Shown here in pieces: positions 7,794-16,363 of a stretch of 34,224 nucleotides of DNA. The DNA is from Rhodobacter sp. GTDB taxonomy: Bacteria > Pseudomonadota > Alphaproteobacteria > Rhodobacterales > Rhodobacteraceae. Position 1 is the first letter of the stretch; every line of letters starts with the position of its first letter. Location: positions 1-34,224 of the forward strand of contig JASJCA010000061.1 of assembly GCA_030066215.1 (NCBI GenBank). The letters are read 5' to 3'. Below the pieces are notes generated by a model that saw only the letters and a program-made list of their open reading frames with translations, did not search any database and had not been told where the DNA came from. The position numbers and the translations under genes were made by a program.

Positions 7794-8249
7794 CTACCTG
7801 GCAACTAACAAGCGGCAGGCCAAAATCTGTGGTCCCCACCGAAAGGAAAACGTTTCTGAGACCTCAAACCAGCTACTGTCGTTTCCTGTGCCGTGGTTGG
7901 CTCCCATACACGAACACTGACATTCATGTCCCATTGCCTCCTGGCAAGCACGCGCGCACTTCTCCTGCTCTCGGTACGGCTGAAAAATGTACACACAGCC
8001 AAACCTATTCAAAGCACGGTTGACGAAGTCGTTGAACCAGGCCTTCGGCATTTCCCAGTATTGACCTTCGGACACCCAGACCGGCTTGATCCGGCGCCCA
8101 TTCTGGAGCCACTGCCGGTTGTCGTCGGCATACGGCAGGCGCAGGCGGAGTTTCTGCCCCTTACCGGCCCGCCTTAAGACAACGGGAACTCGGTGCTGGT
8201 TCCAAATTGCTCTATGGCGCGCAGAATCAGACATTTGGCCAGTTTGCAT
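7794..8249 (-). CDS. Cysteine-rich hypothetical protein
   Basis: The protein has up to 151 residues; an internal ATG at 8234 would remove five. No family is named, but the composition is protein-like. A basic N-terminal half (RRAGKGQKLRLRLPY), a Trp-rich middle (VWVSEGQYWEMPKAWF), and a cluster of cysteines (KCARACQ, HECQCSCMG) suggest a folded, perhaps metal-binding protein. It has no signal peptide. It follows the STAND gene on the same strand after about 100 bp and precedes ardA, so it could be co-expressed with either. The ribosome site before either start is poor. Confidence 0.65.
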   Translation of the reverse strand: MQTGQMSDSARHRAIWNQHRVPVVLRRAGKGQKLRLRLPYADDNRQWLQNGRRIKPVWVSEGQYWEMPKAWFNDFVNRALNRFGCVYIFQPYREQEKCARACQEAMGHECQCSCMGANHGTGNDSSWFEVSETFSFRWGPQILACRLLVAR

Positions 8250-8345
8250 CGCCCGATCTTTTTCGCGTCTGCGAGGTTGGCTTTTCGCCCTGAGAAAACC
8301 CTTTGGGGATGCCTTGCCAACCCAATTCTCTGAGGTTGCCGATAC

Positions 8346-11300
8346 TCATGCTGCGACTGCGATGAATACTTCATCAGGGACTTCTTGACCGACGAGTTTT
8401 TTCTCACGGTCTCTGACTTTCGCCTTGAGCGCTTCCTTACGCACACTGCGAAACACAGGGGCAAAATGTGCCCAGGTCGATCCAGTCTTTGGCGCAGATG
8501 ATACCCTGGCGTCCATGCAGGTTTTCCCGATCACCATGCATCGCCAGAATTCATCGGGTGTTGAAGCATCCCACATTTTTTCGACCCATTCCTGCGCCCA
8601 TCGGTTCGAACGGTGAGAGGATAAAGCCCGCTTCGATGCATCACCTGAGATTCCTTCGTCTTCTGCGTGCTTCTCGATGACATCAATCATGCGTCCACTT
8701 TCGCGGGAAAAACCCGCAATAGTAGCCGCATAGGCGTGGTCCAGTCCGTCATGACTTGACGCAAGTTCGCGCGCCAAATCATCGATGAACGCGCTCGCAC
8801 CAAAACGTTCTGCCGCCAGAACCTCCCTGGCGAGTATCGCATCGTTCTTTGCACACAAGAGGCGCCTGCGCCAAAGCTTATGCATTGGCTCGCTCGGCGA
8901 ACTCCCCCAAATGGCTTCATGTTCAAGTGTTAGGTCGTCGCCGAGAGCCTGCGTAACGAAGCCTTGAGATGCGATTGCACGTTCAATGAAACTGACGGCC
9001 TTTTCTGGATCGTTTTCAGAAATCAGTCTGGCCACGACTAAGGCCAGATTCTTAAGCCAGAAAAATTGCGCCTTGCGAGCACCTTCGATGAGTCCAACCA
9101 GATCGGACAAGAGAGACGGAACCATCGCAGTAAGATGCCGAACTTCGTCAAAGGTAATTCTATGGACAAGGGTCTGCGCGTCCGCATCCTTCAGTTCGTC
9201 GAAAAACGCCTGTGTGATTGCGCGCAATTGATCGCGCCGTTCGTCAAAATTGTCATCGACCGCCAAAATCTCTTTTAGACTTTTCTGTCTAGGGAAGCGT
9301 CCCTCATCACGATTCGTCTCATCCGCCGACCAGAAGGGGTATGGTGCCGGTTCTGCGGTCGTAAGTGTCAGGTCTGCAGGGGGCGGCGACAATTTGTCAG
9401 CCGCCTTTACCCCGCCGCTAAGGCGCTGCAAGAAACACTTCGCCATGGGCTCCGCGAATTCGGTTCCCAAACGCCGGGCTGCCGCAAACCATGTTTTCTG
9501 ATCGATACGATTTAGAAGATCTTCGATTGGTAACTCGCCGAGGGCGCAAGCCTCGACCAAAAGCATCGATCCAAACCAGGACTCAAAGGTATTTGCATCG
9601 GCTGATTGAGCTGTCCAAACACCGTCAACGTGGGCGAGGCGAACCTTCGCCAGATTTTTGTCGATGGCCAATTCGAAGCAGGCAGCACGAAGCTTGGACA
9701 ACGTTGCAATGCGATGGCAAAGAACGAGGTCTTCCAGCTCTGCCGAAACTTCCACACCCCCGTGGAGTGCCGCGGCGAGCGCCCCGTAGGCGGCGCCTTC
9801 GTCATCTCCCTTTTGGGCGGATTTCAGTGCAGTTGTGATAGCCCGTGTCGATTGAGGTTTCAGGCTAGGAATTGTTGCGAGAAGATAGTCCGGCCCAAAA
9901 TCATTTGAAGTCATACATTCGAGTTGCTCGTCCGCAGAAAGCTGCCCGACCGAATAGTAGAACGCAAACATCCGGCAGATGTTTTGGTCGCCCTCTGAAA
10001 TTGAAGCGATGACATCGCTGGTTCGCACTCGCTCGGCGAAGTTCCTTGCCAGCTCGGCGCTGATCAATGGTAGATGCTCTTCGCAATTCAATATGGCTTG
10101 GCGAAGCGGCAATCCCTCGCGCGTCATGAACTCGTCAAGAATGCAGCGTGTTTTGTCAATTGCGACCTGAGCGTTGAACCGACACGCGATCGGCAGAAAA
10201 TCCTTGAAGTCGTGGTCTTCCGAACCGAAGGACATGGTTCGCTTGACCGAACTTGCTTCCAGTACCTCGAACCGGCTGATGCCCGATTGCAAGTCCACCG
10301 GCGGGGCAGCGTTTGGATCAGCCGCATCGACCTGGCGCCATTCGTTCGGTGCTGGCATGTCAAAAAACGGCCAGTCTTTGCGAAGCTCCTCCGCTATCTG
10401 TTTGGCCTCGCGTGCGGCGGCTTCATCGCCGCTTGCATAGAGCATTCGTACAAGCGTCCATTTTCCCCCAGGCGAGGTATCCGGCGATCGAAGCGGCTCC
10501 ACAGCCTCAACGAAGGAATTTTTCATTTCGGCACGATCGACTTTGTTGAAGGTCGTGAGCTGCCGGAACGCTTTCCGTGCGGAATAAAGGCTGGTATCCA
10601 AACCAAACGCCAAGCCCATGGCGACGAAACTCTCAGCGAAGGGTGCCAATTCCCGTCCCGCCAACAGTTCAAGCGCAAGCGTGAATAGCCCATCGGGCTC
10701 TTCCGGCACTTCGGTCATTTTCTCAAGTAACTGGCTCTCGAAGGCGGACAGAGTTTCCAGGGCTTGATTGATCTCCTCGCGGGTCCTTTGGAGCCGCTCC
10801 TGGTACTCGGCTTCGTTTTGCCGACTGTACCTGTTTGACTGTTCGACCGGGTCCTTGTTGTAACATCGCAGCCACTGGTGGATTGCGCTTTCCGCGGCCT
10901 TCCACCCCGCATCAGTAGACGCGATTTCGAAGGCGGCGTGGCGGAACCAATCCTGATTGATCCTTTGACCCCGCTCAAGACAAAGTCCCTTTAATACATC
11001 AAAAAACGCGGTCGGTTGGTGCTTGATGATTTCAATGAACTCTTCAAATCGCTGGTCAGCGACGTTCTGCAGGTTGGCAAAGGCATCAAGGAGAGCGGCA
11101 AAAATTTCTTTGTCGAAACGGATGTCTTCATCGAGCGAACAGACAAGCAGAGCGGAAAAAATCACATCTGCCGTCCGATCCATCGCGTTGATCGGTTCGA
11201 CCAGTTGCACAACGCGCTCTGACAAATTGCGCCCCGCTCGGTGCGCCTGCCAAAGTTGATCAACAAGCGTGAAACCGAGAGCGAGCGTTAGCCCATCCTC

Positions 11301-12902
11301 GCGGAGTTTATAAAGATCACCGGGTCCTTCGACGGGTCGGAAAAATCTTGTCTCGATCACAGCCTGCGAGTCCGCCTGAAAACCTTGGGGAGGCTCACTG
11401 CCTGAAGATCGAGCATGATCAAGTACCTGCTTCGCATGGTCGCTGAGACGCTTGGCAAGTGTGGAAAACGTCTCGTTATCCTCAAAGCTGTCAAGCTGGG
11501 AAGCGCGAAGATGCTCCATAAGTAAACGGTCCGTTGTGAGCCCTTTCCAAACTGCCGCCTCATTGTGCGGCAGAGTTGAAACAGCAACGCAAAGCAGCCT
11601 TGGGTTTCGCAGTGTACCGAGGGTGCTGTCATCAAGCCAATCAAGATCAACGCCGTAATAATCAAGCAGCTTGTCGCGTTCGGGTGGCGCCCATTGGGGA
11701 ACTTTGATGGTCTCAGGCTTGAAGGCGATACCGCGCGACACAGCCTTGACCCAGTATTGAGGTCGAACTGTTATGATTAGGCTTCCCCCAATGCCGTACA
11801 AAATGCTCTGCAGGCCATTGAGCAAACGGTCCCATCGAAATTTCTGCCTTTGGTTGATACCGTCAACTACCACCAAAATCGGCTCGCTGGGCGGCGCAGA
11901 TTTCCAAGTTTGTAGTCGGTGGCGCCAGCGTTGCTTGAGCGCCTCGTCGGAAGCATCACCCGCCTGCTTGATTAGCAGTTCAATAAGCAAATCGTCCAGG
12001 TCATCGTAGGCCACACCATCGAAGCGTTCGGCGCTAGCAAACAGCGCCACCCCTTTGCTCTCTGCACATATCTGTGCCGAAAGCCACGACTTGCCATGCC
12101 CCTCGTCGCCGAGCAGAACGATGTCCGTTTTGGACGCTAGTTTTTTAGACAGTGCGCTCCGAATATCCGTACGGAGCCTCGGCAAATCCACATATTCCAA
12201 GACCGCTAAGGACTGCCCTAAGCGATTTCGCGACTCCAACGCGGAACCGAATGTCTTCTGGCGCCACTGAAAATTTCGCTCGGCGGCACGACGGAGCGCC
12301 AGCTTTGAACCGTCAAGGTTCGATCTCAGTCGCAAATAGAGATCAGCGAATTCAGAATGCTTAGAAACTGCGAAGTAAGCTGCCCCTAGCTCTTCTCGGC
12401 TTACCGTCTTCTGCCCTGTTTTGGGGTCGAAATTTTTTGACAGAAATTCAATGCCATCATCGCCAGCGGCGACTACCGCAACAGCAAGAAGAGGTATGGA
12501 GGGCCCGGTCCAATCCACAATGAGGGTGGAGATGGCATTTCGGTCCCCATCTTGACGGACGGCCTCCGAAATAAGGGCGGGAACCTCAGTCGTTGCCCCA
12601 AGAACCCAAAGGCGGTCCGCGGCGGTATCTCGGCGTGCAAAATCGGCGATTTTTGTGATGACCGCCTCCCGGCCAATGTTGCTAGCGTAGCGCTTGGCCT
12701 CAAAGCTTACGGCGTCGTCCAGAAATGCGCTTTCGCCGTCGACTCCACCCTGCAACCCGCTAGCGGCCAGCCGAAAGGGGATGCCGGTTAGCTTGGTTAG
12801 CGCCAAGCGCAACATCCCTTCAAAACCTGACGACCCTTCGGCTTTGAGGCCCAGGAGCGCGGTTCGGATGTCCTCAAGGTGTCTATCGAGTTTGTCAACC
12901 AT
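8346..12902 (-). CDS. Avs-like STAND NTPase with N-terminal PD-(D/E)xK nuclease
   Basis: The 1518-residue protein has three parts. Residues 25-150 look like a PD-(D/E)xK nuclease: Glu28 in the first helix, Asp55 (GGVDGES) and Glu68-x-Lys70 (SFEAKRY). Residues 255-480 hold a STAND-type P-loop ATPase: Walker A GDEGHGKS at 265-272, Walker B ending in Asp347 (PILVVVDG) and a TVRP motif at Arg380 on the following strand. About 1000 helical residues follow, usually the sensor region in this class. Avs antiviral proteins share this order: the C-terminal part senses a conserved phage protein, the ATPase drives oligomerisation and the nuclease degrades DNA. The role here is inferred from architecture. 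It stands alone on the minus strand, divergent from the metallopeptidase gene. The start is ATG 12902 with GGAA upstream. Confidence 0.87.
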   Translation of the reverse strand: MVDKLDRHLEDIRTALLGLKAEGSSGFEGMLRLALTKLTGIPFRLAASGLQGGVDGESAFLDDAVSFEAKRYASNIGREAVITKIADFARRDTAADRLWVLGATTEVPALISEAVRQDGDRNAISTLIVDWTGPSIPLLAVAVVAAGDDGIEFLSKNFDPKTGQKTVSREELGAAYFAVSKHSEFADLYLRLRSNLDGSKLALRRAAERNFQWRQKTFGSALESRNRLGQSLAVLEYVDLPRLRTDIRSALSKKLASKTDIVLLGDEGHGKSWLSAQICAESKGVALFASAERFDGVAYDDLDDLLIELLIKQAGDASDEALKQRWRHRLQTWKSAPPSEPILVVVDGINQRQKFRWDRLLNGLQSILYGIGGSLIITVRPQYWVKAVSRGIAFKPETIKVPQWAPPERDKLLDYYGVDLDWLDDSTLGTLRNPRLLCVAVSTLPHNEAAVWKGLTTDRLLMEHLRASQLDSFEDNETFSTLAKRLSDHAKQVLDHARSSGSEPPQGFQADSQAVIETRFFRPVEGPGDLYKLREDGLTLALGFTLVDQLWQAHRAGRNLSERVVQLVEPINAMDRTADVIFSALLVCSLDEDIRFDKEIFAALLDAFANLQNVADQRFEEFIEIIKHQPTAFFDVLKGLCLERGQRINQDWFRHAAFEIASTDAGWKAAESAIHQWLRCYNKDPVEQSNRYSRQNEAEYQERLQRTREEINQALETLSAFESQLLEKMTEVPEEPDGLFTLALELLAGRELAPFAESFVAMGLAFGLDTSLYSARKAFRQLTTFNKVDRAEMKNSFVEAVEPLRSPDTSPGGKWTLVRMLYASGDEAAAREAKQIAEELRKDWPFFDMPAPNEWRQVDAADPNAAPPVDLQSGISRFEVLEASSVKRTMSFGSEDHDFKDFLPIACRFNAQVAIDKTRCILDEFMTREGLPLRQAILNCEEHLPLISAELARNFAERVRTSDVIASISEGDQNICRMFAFYYSVGQLSADEQLECMTSNDFGPDYLLATIPSLKPQSTRAITTALKSAQKGDDEGAAYGALAAALHGGVEVSAELEDLVLCHRIATLSKLRAACFELAIDKNLAKVRLAHVDGVWTAQSADANTFESWFGSMLLVEACALGELPIEDLLNRIDQKTWFAAARRLGTEFAEPMAKCFLQRLSGGVKAADKLSPPPADLTLTTAEPAPYPFWSADETNRDEGRFPRQKSLKEILAVDDNFDERRDQLRAITQAFFDELKDADAQTLVHRITFDEVRHLTAMVPSLLSDLVGLIEGARKAQFFWLKNLALVVARLISENDPEKAVSFIERAIASQGFVTQALGDDLTLEHEAIWGSSPSEPMHKLWRRRLLCAKNDAILAREVLAAERFGASAFIDDLARELASSHDGLDHAYAATIAGFSRESGRMIDVIEKHAEDEGISGDASKRALSSHRSNRWAQEWVEKMWDASTPDEFWRCMVIGKTCMDARVSSAPKTGSTWAHFAPVFRSVRKEALKAKVRDREKKLVGQEVPDEVFIAVAA

Positions 12903-12927
12903 TGGTGCTTTTCCGGCGCATCGCTAC

Positions 12928-12937
12928 ACAATATTGT
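12928..12937. promoter_or_regulatory. Perfect palindrome ACAATATTGT overlapping a -10-like sequence
   Basis: ACAATATTGT is fully self-complementary. On the minus strand it overlaps TACAAT, which resembles a -10 box for the STAND gene starting 26 bp downstream. A convincing -35 was not found. It could be an operator. Confidence 0.3.
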
Positions 12938-13212
12938 ATGATACCATCATCGCGTTTCGACTTGAAATACCAAGATGAATTCAGCAAGTTTGAGGACAGA
13001 AAAAAAGGGCGGGCCCACGATCCGGGTAATCCCGCACGTCACCGCGACGATAGCAACCGCGGCCCAGTAATCGGCAAAGATCGTGTCAGCGCTCGCTTAG
13101 CGATGAGCTGCCGCCGTTCGGGGCATTGTCGGGTAACCTCAGGCGCTAGAGGGATGCAACGGGAGAGCGCAGCGTCTCCTTTGCCAAGTGGCGGGGTCTG
13201 CCCCCGCACATC

Positions 13213-13240
13213 TTGCCTTTGCCTTTGCCTTTGCCTTTGC
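13213..13240. repeat. TTGCCT hexamer microsatellite, about 4.7 copies
   Basis: Four exact TTGCCT units are followed by TTGC. It lies in intergenic DNA 112 bp or more upstream of the metallopeptidase start. Slippage here could vary the spacing of upstream elements, but no gene is read through it convincingly. Confidence 0.6.
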
Positions 13241-13351
13241 TTTTGACCCAGCCGCCATTTTCGCATTCGAATAGCTGACGAGAAATTGCATCGTTTGCGC
13301 AAATCGCTACATGTCGGTTTGAGGCCGAGATAGTTGCCGTGGCGCGAATGA

Positions 13352-14683
13352 GTGGTCAAATCTTCAAGGAAGTACGAAGCAGTGATTGAGATTGAATCTG
13401 AGATTTTCAATCGAACGATGCGCCCTCACTCGGCAATCACGAGCGGCAAAGTAGAAGGGCCACTTGAAATTGCGCATGTTGCTCTCGCTCATCTTTCCCA
13501 AATGTTGAACGGTTTTTGGCGAGCAACGGTCGAACCGCAGAAAATACCAGTAATATTCCTCAATATTTCTCAGGATGTTTCTGTAAATGCTGGAGTGCGC
13601 CAAGTTGATGAGGGCTTCGTCGTTTCCGTTAGTATGGGATTGGTCCATCGGATTTGGAATCTGACCACCGCGTATTATTTTTTGGGTCAGCCAGGGATTC
13701 CTAAGGGGCATGCCATCTCGTTGTTAGAGGAGATGAAAAACGTACAAGAGCTTGGATTCGACTTCGACAATTCGACGGGCGCAATGGAAACAGAGGGATT
13801 TTTTTTCACCGTCCCTGAAGGGGGCCAAGAATTTCACTCTTGGGTTTTCGAACGTGCAATCCAATTCTGTGTTCTACACGAAGTTTCTCACGTTATCGGA
13901 GATCATTTTCGAAGTGGGTGGACGATTTATGACTCTAGACCCGCGTCTAACTTGTCGAACCGAAGTAGGCAAGGCACGGACAACCTGAGCGCCACTCCGA
14001 TCCCGGTCTATCTTGAGTACATGTTAGAATTAGATGCCGACTGCTTGGCAACAGACATAATGATTAAATCGTCAATTTGGGATGACATTTGGCTACGAAG
14101 AATAATGAAGAAGACAGGAAGCTGGGATACGGTGGACATTCCTCTGAGGCAACGACTCAAGGCGGCTATGAAACTGATTTCAACCAGCCAGTGCATAGTT
14201 TTGTCATCTCTGTATTCAGATCGAATGATTTGCGGGACTACAACCAAGAAGCACCCAAAAGAAATTATCCGCCTATGCAACTTTCAATGCACCTACTATT
14301 CCTACGCTATCGACGCGGTGATGAAGCTTGAGCACGTCGATGCAGCGCTCAATGAAATTCATTACTTCATGAAGTGCACCCAGAGAAGCGATGGCTTATT
14401 CCCTTCTATATATGAGTCGTATTTCGATGACAGCGTTCTGAATAAATACATGCGTTACGTCGCTCGTCGCCGTGCACAGGTTGATCTTGTAGGCAATCAC
14501 CCAATGTCTACAATATTTGAGTCAGACGGAAGGGTTTCCAATCAAATGCTACGCCGAGTGAACTGGCCCGACGTGCCGGAGCGGGGCAGTCAAGACCGGA
14601 AAGCACATGAGGAATATCTCGTACGCTTTCTTACGTTGCTCATAGAGGATGATGGAACAAGTAAATATATCAGACAGAAATAA
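13352..14683 (+). CDS. Putative zinc metallopeptidase (HExxH), possibly Lit-like
   Basis: The 443-residue protein has HEVSH at His176-His180 within a hydrophobic helix (FCVLHEVSHVIGDHF), followed about 45 residues later by a helix with E226-LDAD (YMLELDADCLATDI). This is a gluzincin-type layout in which Glu226 or Asp230 would be the third zinc ligand. Size and spacing recall the U49/Lit phage-exclusion peptidases, which cleave EF-Tu, but I cannot confirm homology. There is no signal peptide or membrane segment, so it is probably cytoplasmic. Start: GTG 13352 is the longest; GTG 13382 has a good AAGGAAG ribosome site nine bases upstream and may be the true one. AT-rich base use and divergence from the STAND gene suit defence cargo. 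Confidence 0.78.
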   Translation: MVKSSRKYEAVIEIESEIFNRTMRPHSAITSGKVEGPLEIAHVALAHLSQMLNGFWRATVEPQKIPVIFLNISQDVSVNAGVRQVDEGFVVSVSMGLVHRIWNLTTAYYFLGQPGIPKGHAISLLEEMKNVQELGFDFDNSTGAMETEGFFFTVPEGGQEFHSWVFERAIQFCVLHEVSHVIGDHFRSGWTIYDSRPASNLSNRSRQGTDNLSATPIPVYLEYMLELDADCLATDIMIKSSIWDDIWLRRIMKKTGSWDTVDIPLRQRLKAAMKLISTSQCIVLSSLYSDRMICGTTTKKHPKEIIRLCNFQCTYYSYAIDAVMKLEHVDAALNEIHYFMKCTQRSDGLFPSIYESYFDDSVLNKYMRYVARRRAQVDLVGNHPMSTIFESDGRVSNQMLRRVNWPDVPERGSQDRKAHEEYLVRFLTLLIEDDGTSKYIRQK

Positions 14684-14689
14684 GAAGTC

Positions 14690-15643
14690 TTATTCATTCA
14701 CAAAAAGCAGATGTATGCACAAAAGTTCGAACTCTGCGGAACGTTCCAGGAGGTTCTTAGATAAAAAGTTCAAAATTCTCATCTGCGCTTCCGTTGCAGC
14801 ATCGAACTCGCGGGTCGCGGTAAGCGATATGTCTGAGTACGGCTTGGCCACATTCAAAAACATGAACTGCGAAAGACCCGGAGGCCCACTTTCAACCAGA
14901 TACTCTGGCTCACTTTCTGTAGGCGGTGGGAAACTTGCGAACTTGTTAGTTTCAAATTCCCAGGAAAACGAGTTTGGCCGACTTCGCAACGGGTATGTTT
15001 TCTCATTTTGAACTTGAAAAACCAAACCAACGCCAGCCCACTTGGGACGTAAACGGAAGAAATACCTCTGTCCGATTGCCACGGGCGTGATCCGCTTGGG
15101 TTGTTGCGGAGCAATGTCCGAGATGTTGCGTTCTCGATCTTGTCGCGTTCCCTCGTGAACAACTTCTACACTTCTAAAACTCCCATGTTTTTCGACGAAC
15201 CGGCGCCACGACGAGCTTGTTTCCTCTAATTGATCAGTCGGAATCCATTTGAATTTGTCTTCGAACCCCCTTTTGAGGCCCAGCAATCTATTGTCTAACT
15301 TGAGCGCGGCTAGGGCATACTGCGGCTGAAGAGGATTGGATTTGGCATGCAGTGTGAAATACAACGCGTAGGCCATCCTCGTTGAGCCGGAGCGTTTTTT
15401 TTCGGACCTGAGATTGTCAATTAAATTGGCCCCGTAGTCTTCAGTAACCACCGCACGACTGGGGCGTTCTCCAGTAAGATTTTGAACCTCGACCACAAAA
15501 TGGTTCTTTGCGTCGTTATCTTTCAGCGCCTCGTGAACAGCCTCGCCGATAGCAAATTTCACATCCTGAACTGATAACGCTTGAGTTCGAATAATGGGGT
15601 CAATGTCGTCCCTGAATCGGCGGTATTGAGGGAGCAAATCCAA
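14690..15643 (-). CDS. Hypothetical protein, convergent with metallopeptidase
   Basis: This 317-residue protein is not recognised. It starts at a TTG (15643) with AAGGA nine bases upstream. Residues 1-130 are helical with a VEVQN strand and a conserved-looking YALYFTLHAK segment; residues 190-290 look like beta-strands (RYFFRLRPKWAGVGLVFQV). It lacks cysteine clusters, a signal peptide and membrane segments. Its stop is only 6 bp from the stop of the metallopeptidase gene, a tail-to-tail arrangement. AT-rich codon use matches that neighbour, which suggests that the two arrived together. A conflict-system role is possible on context alone. Confidence 0.7.
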   Translation of the reverse strand: MDLLPQYRRFRDDIDPIIRTQALSVQDVKFAIGEAVHEALKDNDAKNHFVVEVQNLTGERPSRAVVTEDYGANLIDNLRSEKKRSGSTRMAYALYFTLHAKSNPLQPQYALAALKLDNRLLGLKRGFEDKFKWIPTDQLEETSSSWRRFVEKHGSFRSVEVVHEGTRQDRERNISDIAPQQPKRITPVAIGQRYFFRLRPKWAGVGLVFQVQNEKTYPLRSRPNSFSWEFETNKFASFPPPTESEPEYLVESGPPGLSQFMFLNVAKPYSDISLTATREFDAATEAQMRILNFLSKNLLERSAEFELLCIHLLFVNE

Positions 15644-15704
15644 ACCTGATTTTCCTTCATCGGGCGAACCGTTAGCGAACCACGTCTCCTGAATGTCTTA
15701 CATT

Positions 15705-16079
15705 CTATGGTTTGGGCGTATACTGCCTCCCGTTACGCCAATATTCAACGGCCTCTGGTTCGTCTGAATTGCGTCTGTACTTTATCACCGCGGGCTCGCC
15801 ACCCTCGCGGTGCTTTTCATCATTGCTAGCCCAAATCTGTTGCAGTGGCTTCCCTGACGAAAGGTCGAGATGGATGGAAGCCGGGCCCCCGTCGGTTCTG
15901 CTGAGCTTACCGCGTTGGTACCAAGCCCTGTACTCCATCTGTTGATTTTCGAGTTTGGAGACAACTGCTGGGCCATTTGGTCGATCCAACTGTCCGTCCC
16001 CATTCCGCCAAGTTTCAGAGATGACTTCTCCGCTAGTTTCATCAATTTCAATTTCTACATGGTATGTTGTTTTTTGCAT
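15705..16079 (-). CDS. Small protein with W-x-x-G / GPA repeats
   Basis: The 124-residue protein contains about four short tandem repeats of the pattern aromatic/Trp, polar, Gly or Asn, basic, then D/G-GPA-hydrophobic: ETWRNGDGQLDRPNGPAVV, RAWYQRGKLSRTDGGPASI, QIWASNDEKHREGGEPAVI and a partial EYWRNGRQY. Such repeats form beta-hairpin stacks in MORN-like and YwqK-like proteins, some of which act as immunity or antitoxin proteins. A very good ribosome site, GGGAGGA, precedes the ATG. It lies upstream of the 317-residue gene on the same strand with a 61-bp gap, so the two may be an operon. Confidence 0.72.
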   Translation of the reverse strand: MQKTTYHVEIEIDETSGEVISETWRNGDGQLDRPNGPAVVSKLENQQMEYRAWYQRGKLSRTDGGPASIHLDLSSGKPLQQIWASNDEKHREGGEPAVIKYRRNSDEPEAVEYWRNGRQYTPKP

Positions 16080-16162
16080 GATCCTCCCAGAAAATTGTTA
16101 AAAAACAAAAGTATATCACATTTTTCTGTCGAAGGGAAAATGCTTGGGGCCTGAAGTATCCT

Positions 16163-16180
16163 GATTACTGTCGATTACTG
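16163..16180. repeat. Direct repeat GATTACTG x2, 10-bp period
   Basis: GATTACTG occurs at 16163-16170 and 16173-16180, exactly one helical turn apart, and is followed by the related pair CGGCTAC / GGGCTAC. It lies upstream of the SprT-like operon. It could be a regulator site or part of an origin of transfer. Confidence 0.3.
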
Positions 16181-16226
16181 GCACGGCTACCACGGGCTAC
16201 GCCGGGAGACCCCCTAAGAACGTCAA

Positions 16227-16244
16227 CATCGCAAAACTGCGATG
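16227..16244. promoter_or_regulatory. Perfect hairpin before the SprT-like operon
   Basis: CATCGCA-AAAC-TGCGATG has 7-bp arms and a 4-base loop. It ends 6 bases before an AAGGGGG ribosome site, so it could be an operator or an RNA hairpin that controls translation of the following leader ORF. Confidence 0.45.
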
Positions 16245-16264
16245 GCTTCAAAGGGGGTAATTCG

Positions 16265-16363
16265 ATGATGGAAGTCCCAGCCAATCGCAAGAGTTGGAGA
16301 TTGTTCGCACGATCCGAATCTGAGGAGCGGTCAATCGCGGTGATGGCGAATGGCCATGCCTGA
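16265..16363 (+). CDS. Possible 32-residue leader peptide
   Basis: An ATG at 16265 with a strong AAGGGGG site six bases upstream opens a 32-residue basic/acidic peptide beginning MMEVPANRKSW. Its stop at 16361 overlaps the start region of the SprT-like gene (ATG 16350 or 16356), so it could couple translation to that gene. Alternatively it is the relic of a longer gene. No family is recognised. Confidence 0.4.
   Translation: MMEVPANRKSWRLFARSESEERSIAVMANGHA

Larger units (their letters stand above)
12903..13351. other. Divergent intergenic region between STAND and metallopeptidase genes
   Basis: I see no convincing gene here. It holds a perfect 10-bp palindrome near the STAND start, a GCGGGG/CCCCGC hairpin near 13190-13206 and a hexamer repeat at 13213-13240. 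It must contain the promoters of both flanking genes. The middle (13080-13200) has a GC-richer, mosaic look and may be a remnant of another element. Confidence 0.4.

Noticed and set aside
13039..13410. Minus-strand open frame containing a Gln-Arg repeat
   Set aside because: The repeat is only the translated hexamer microsatellite, and the rest has no recognisable features.
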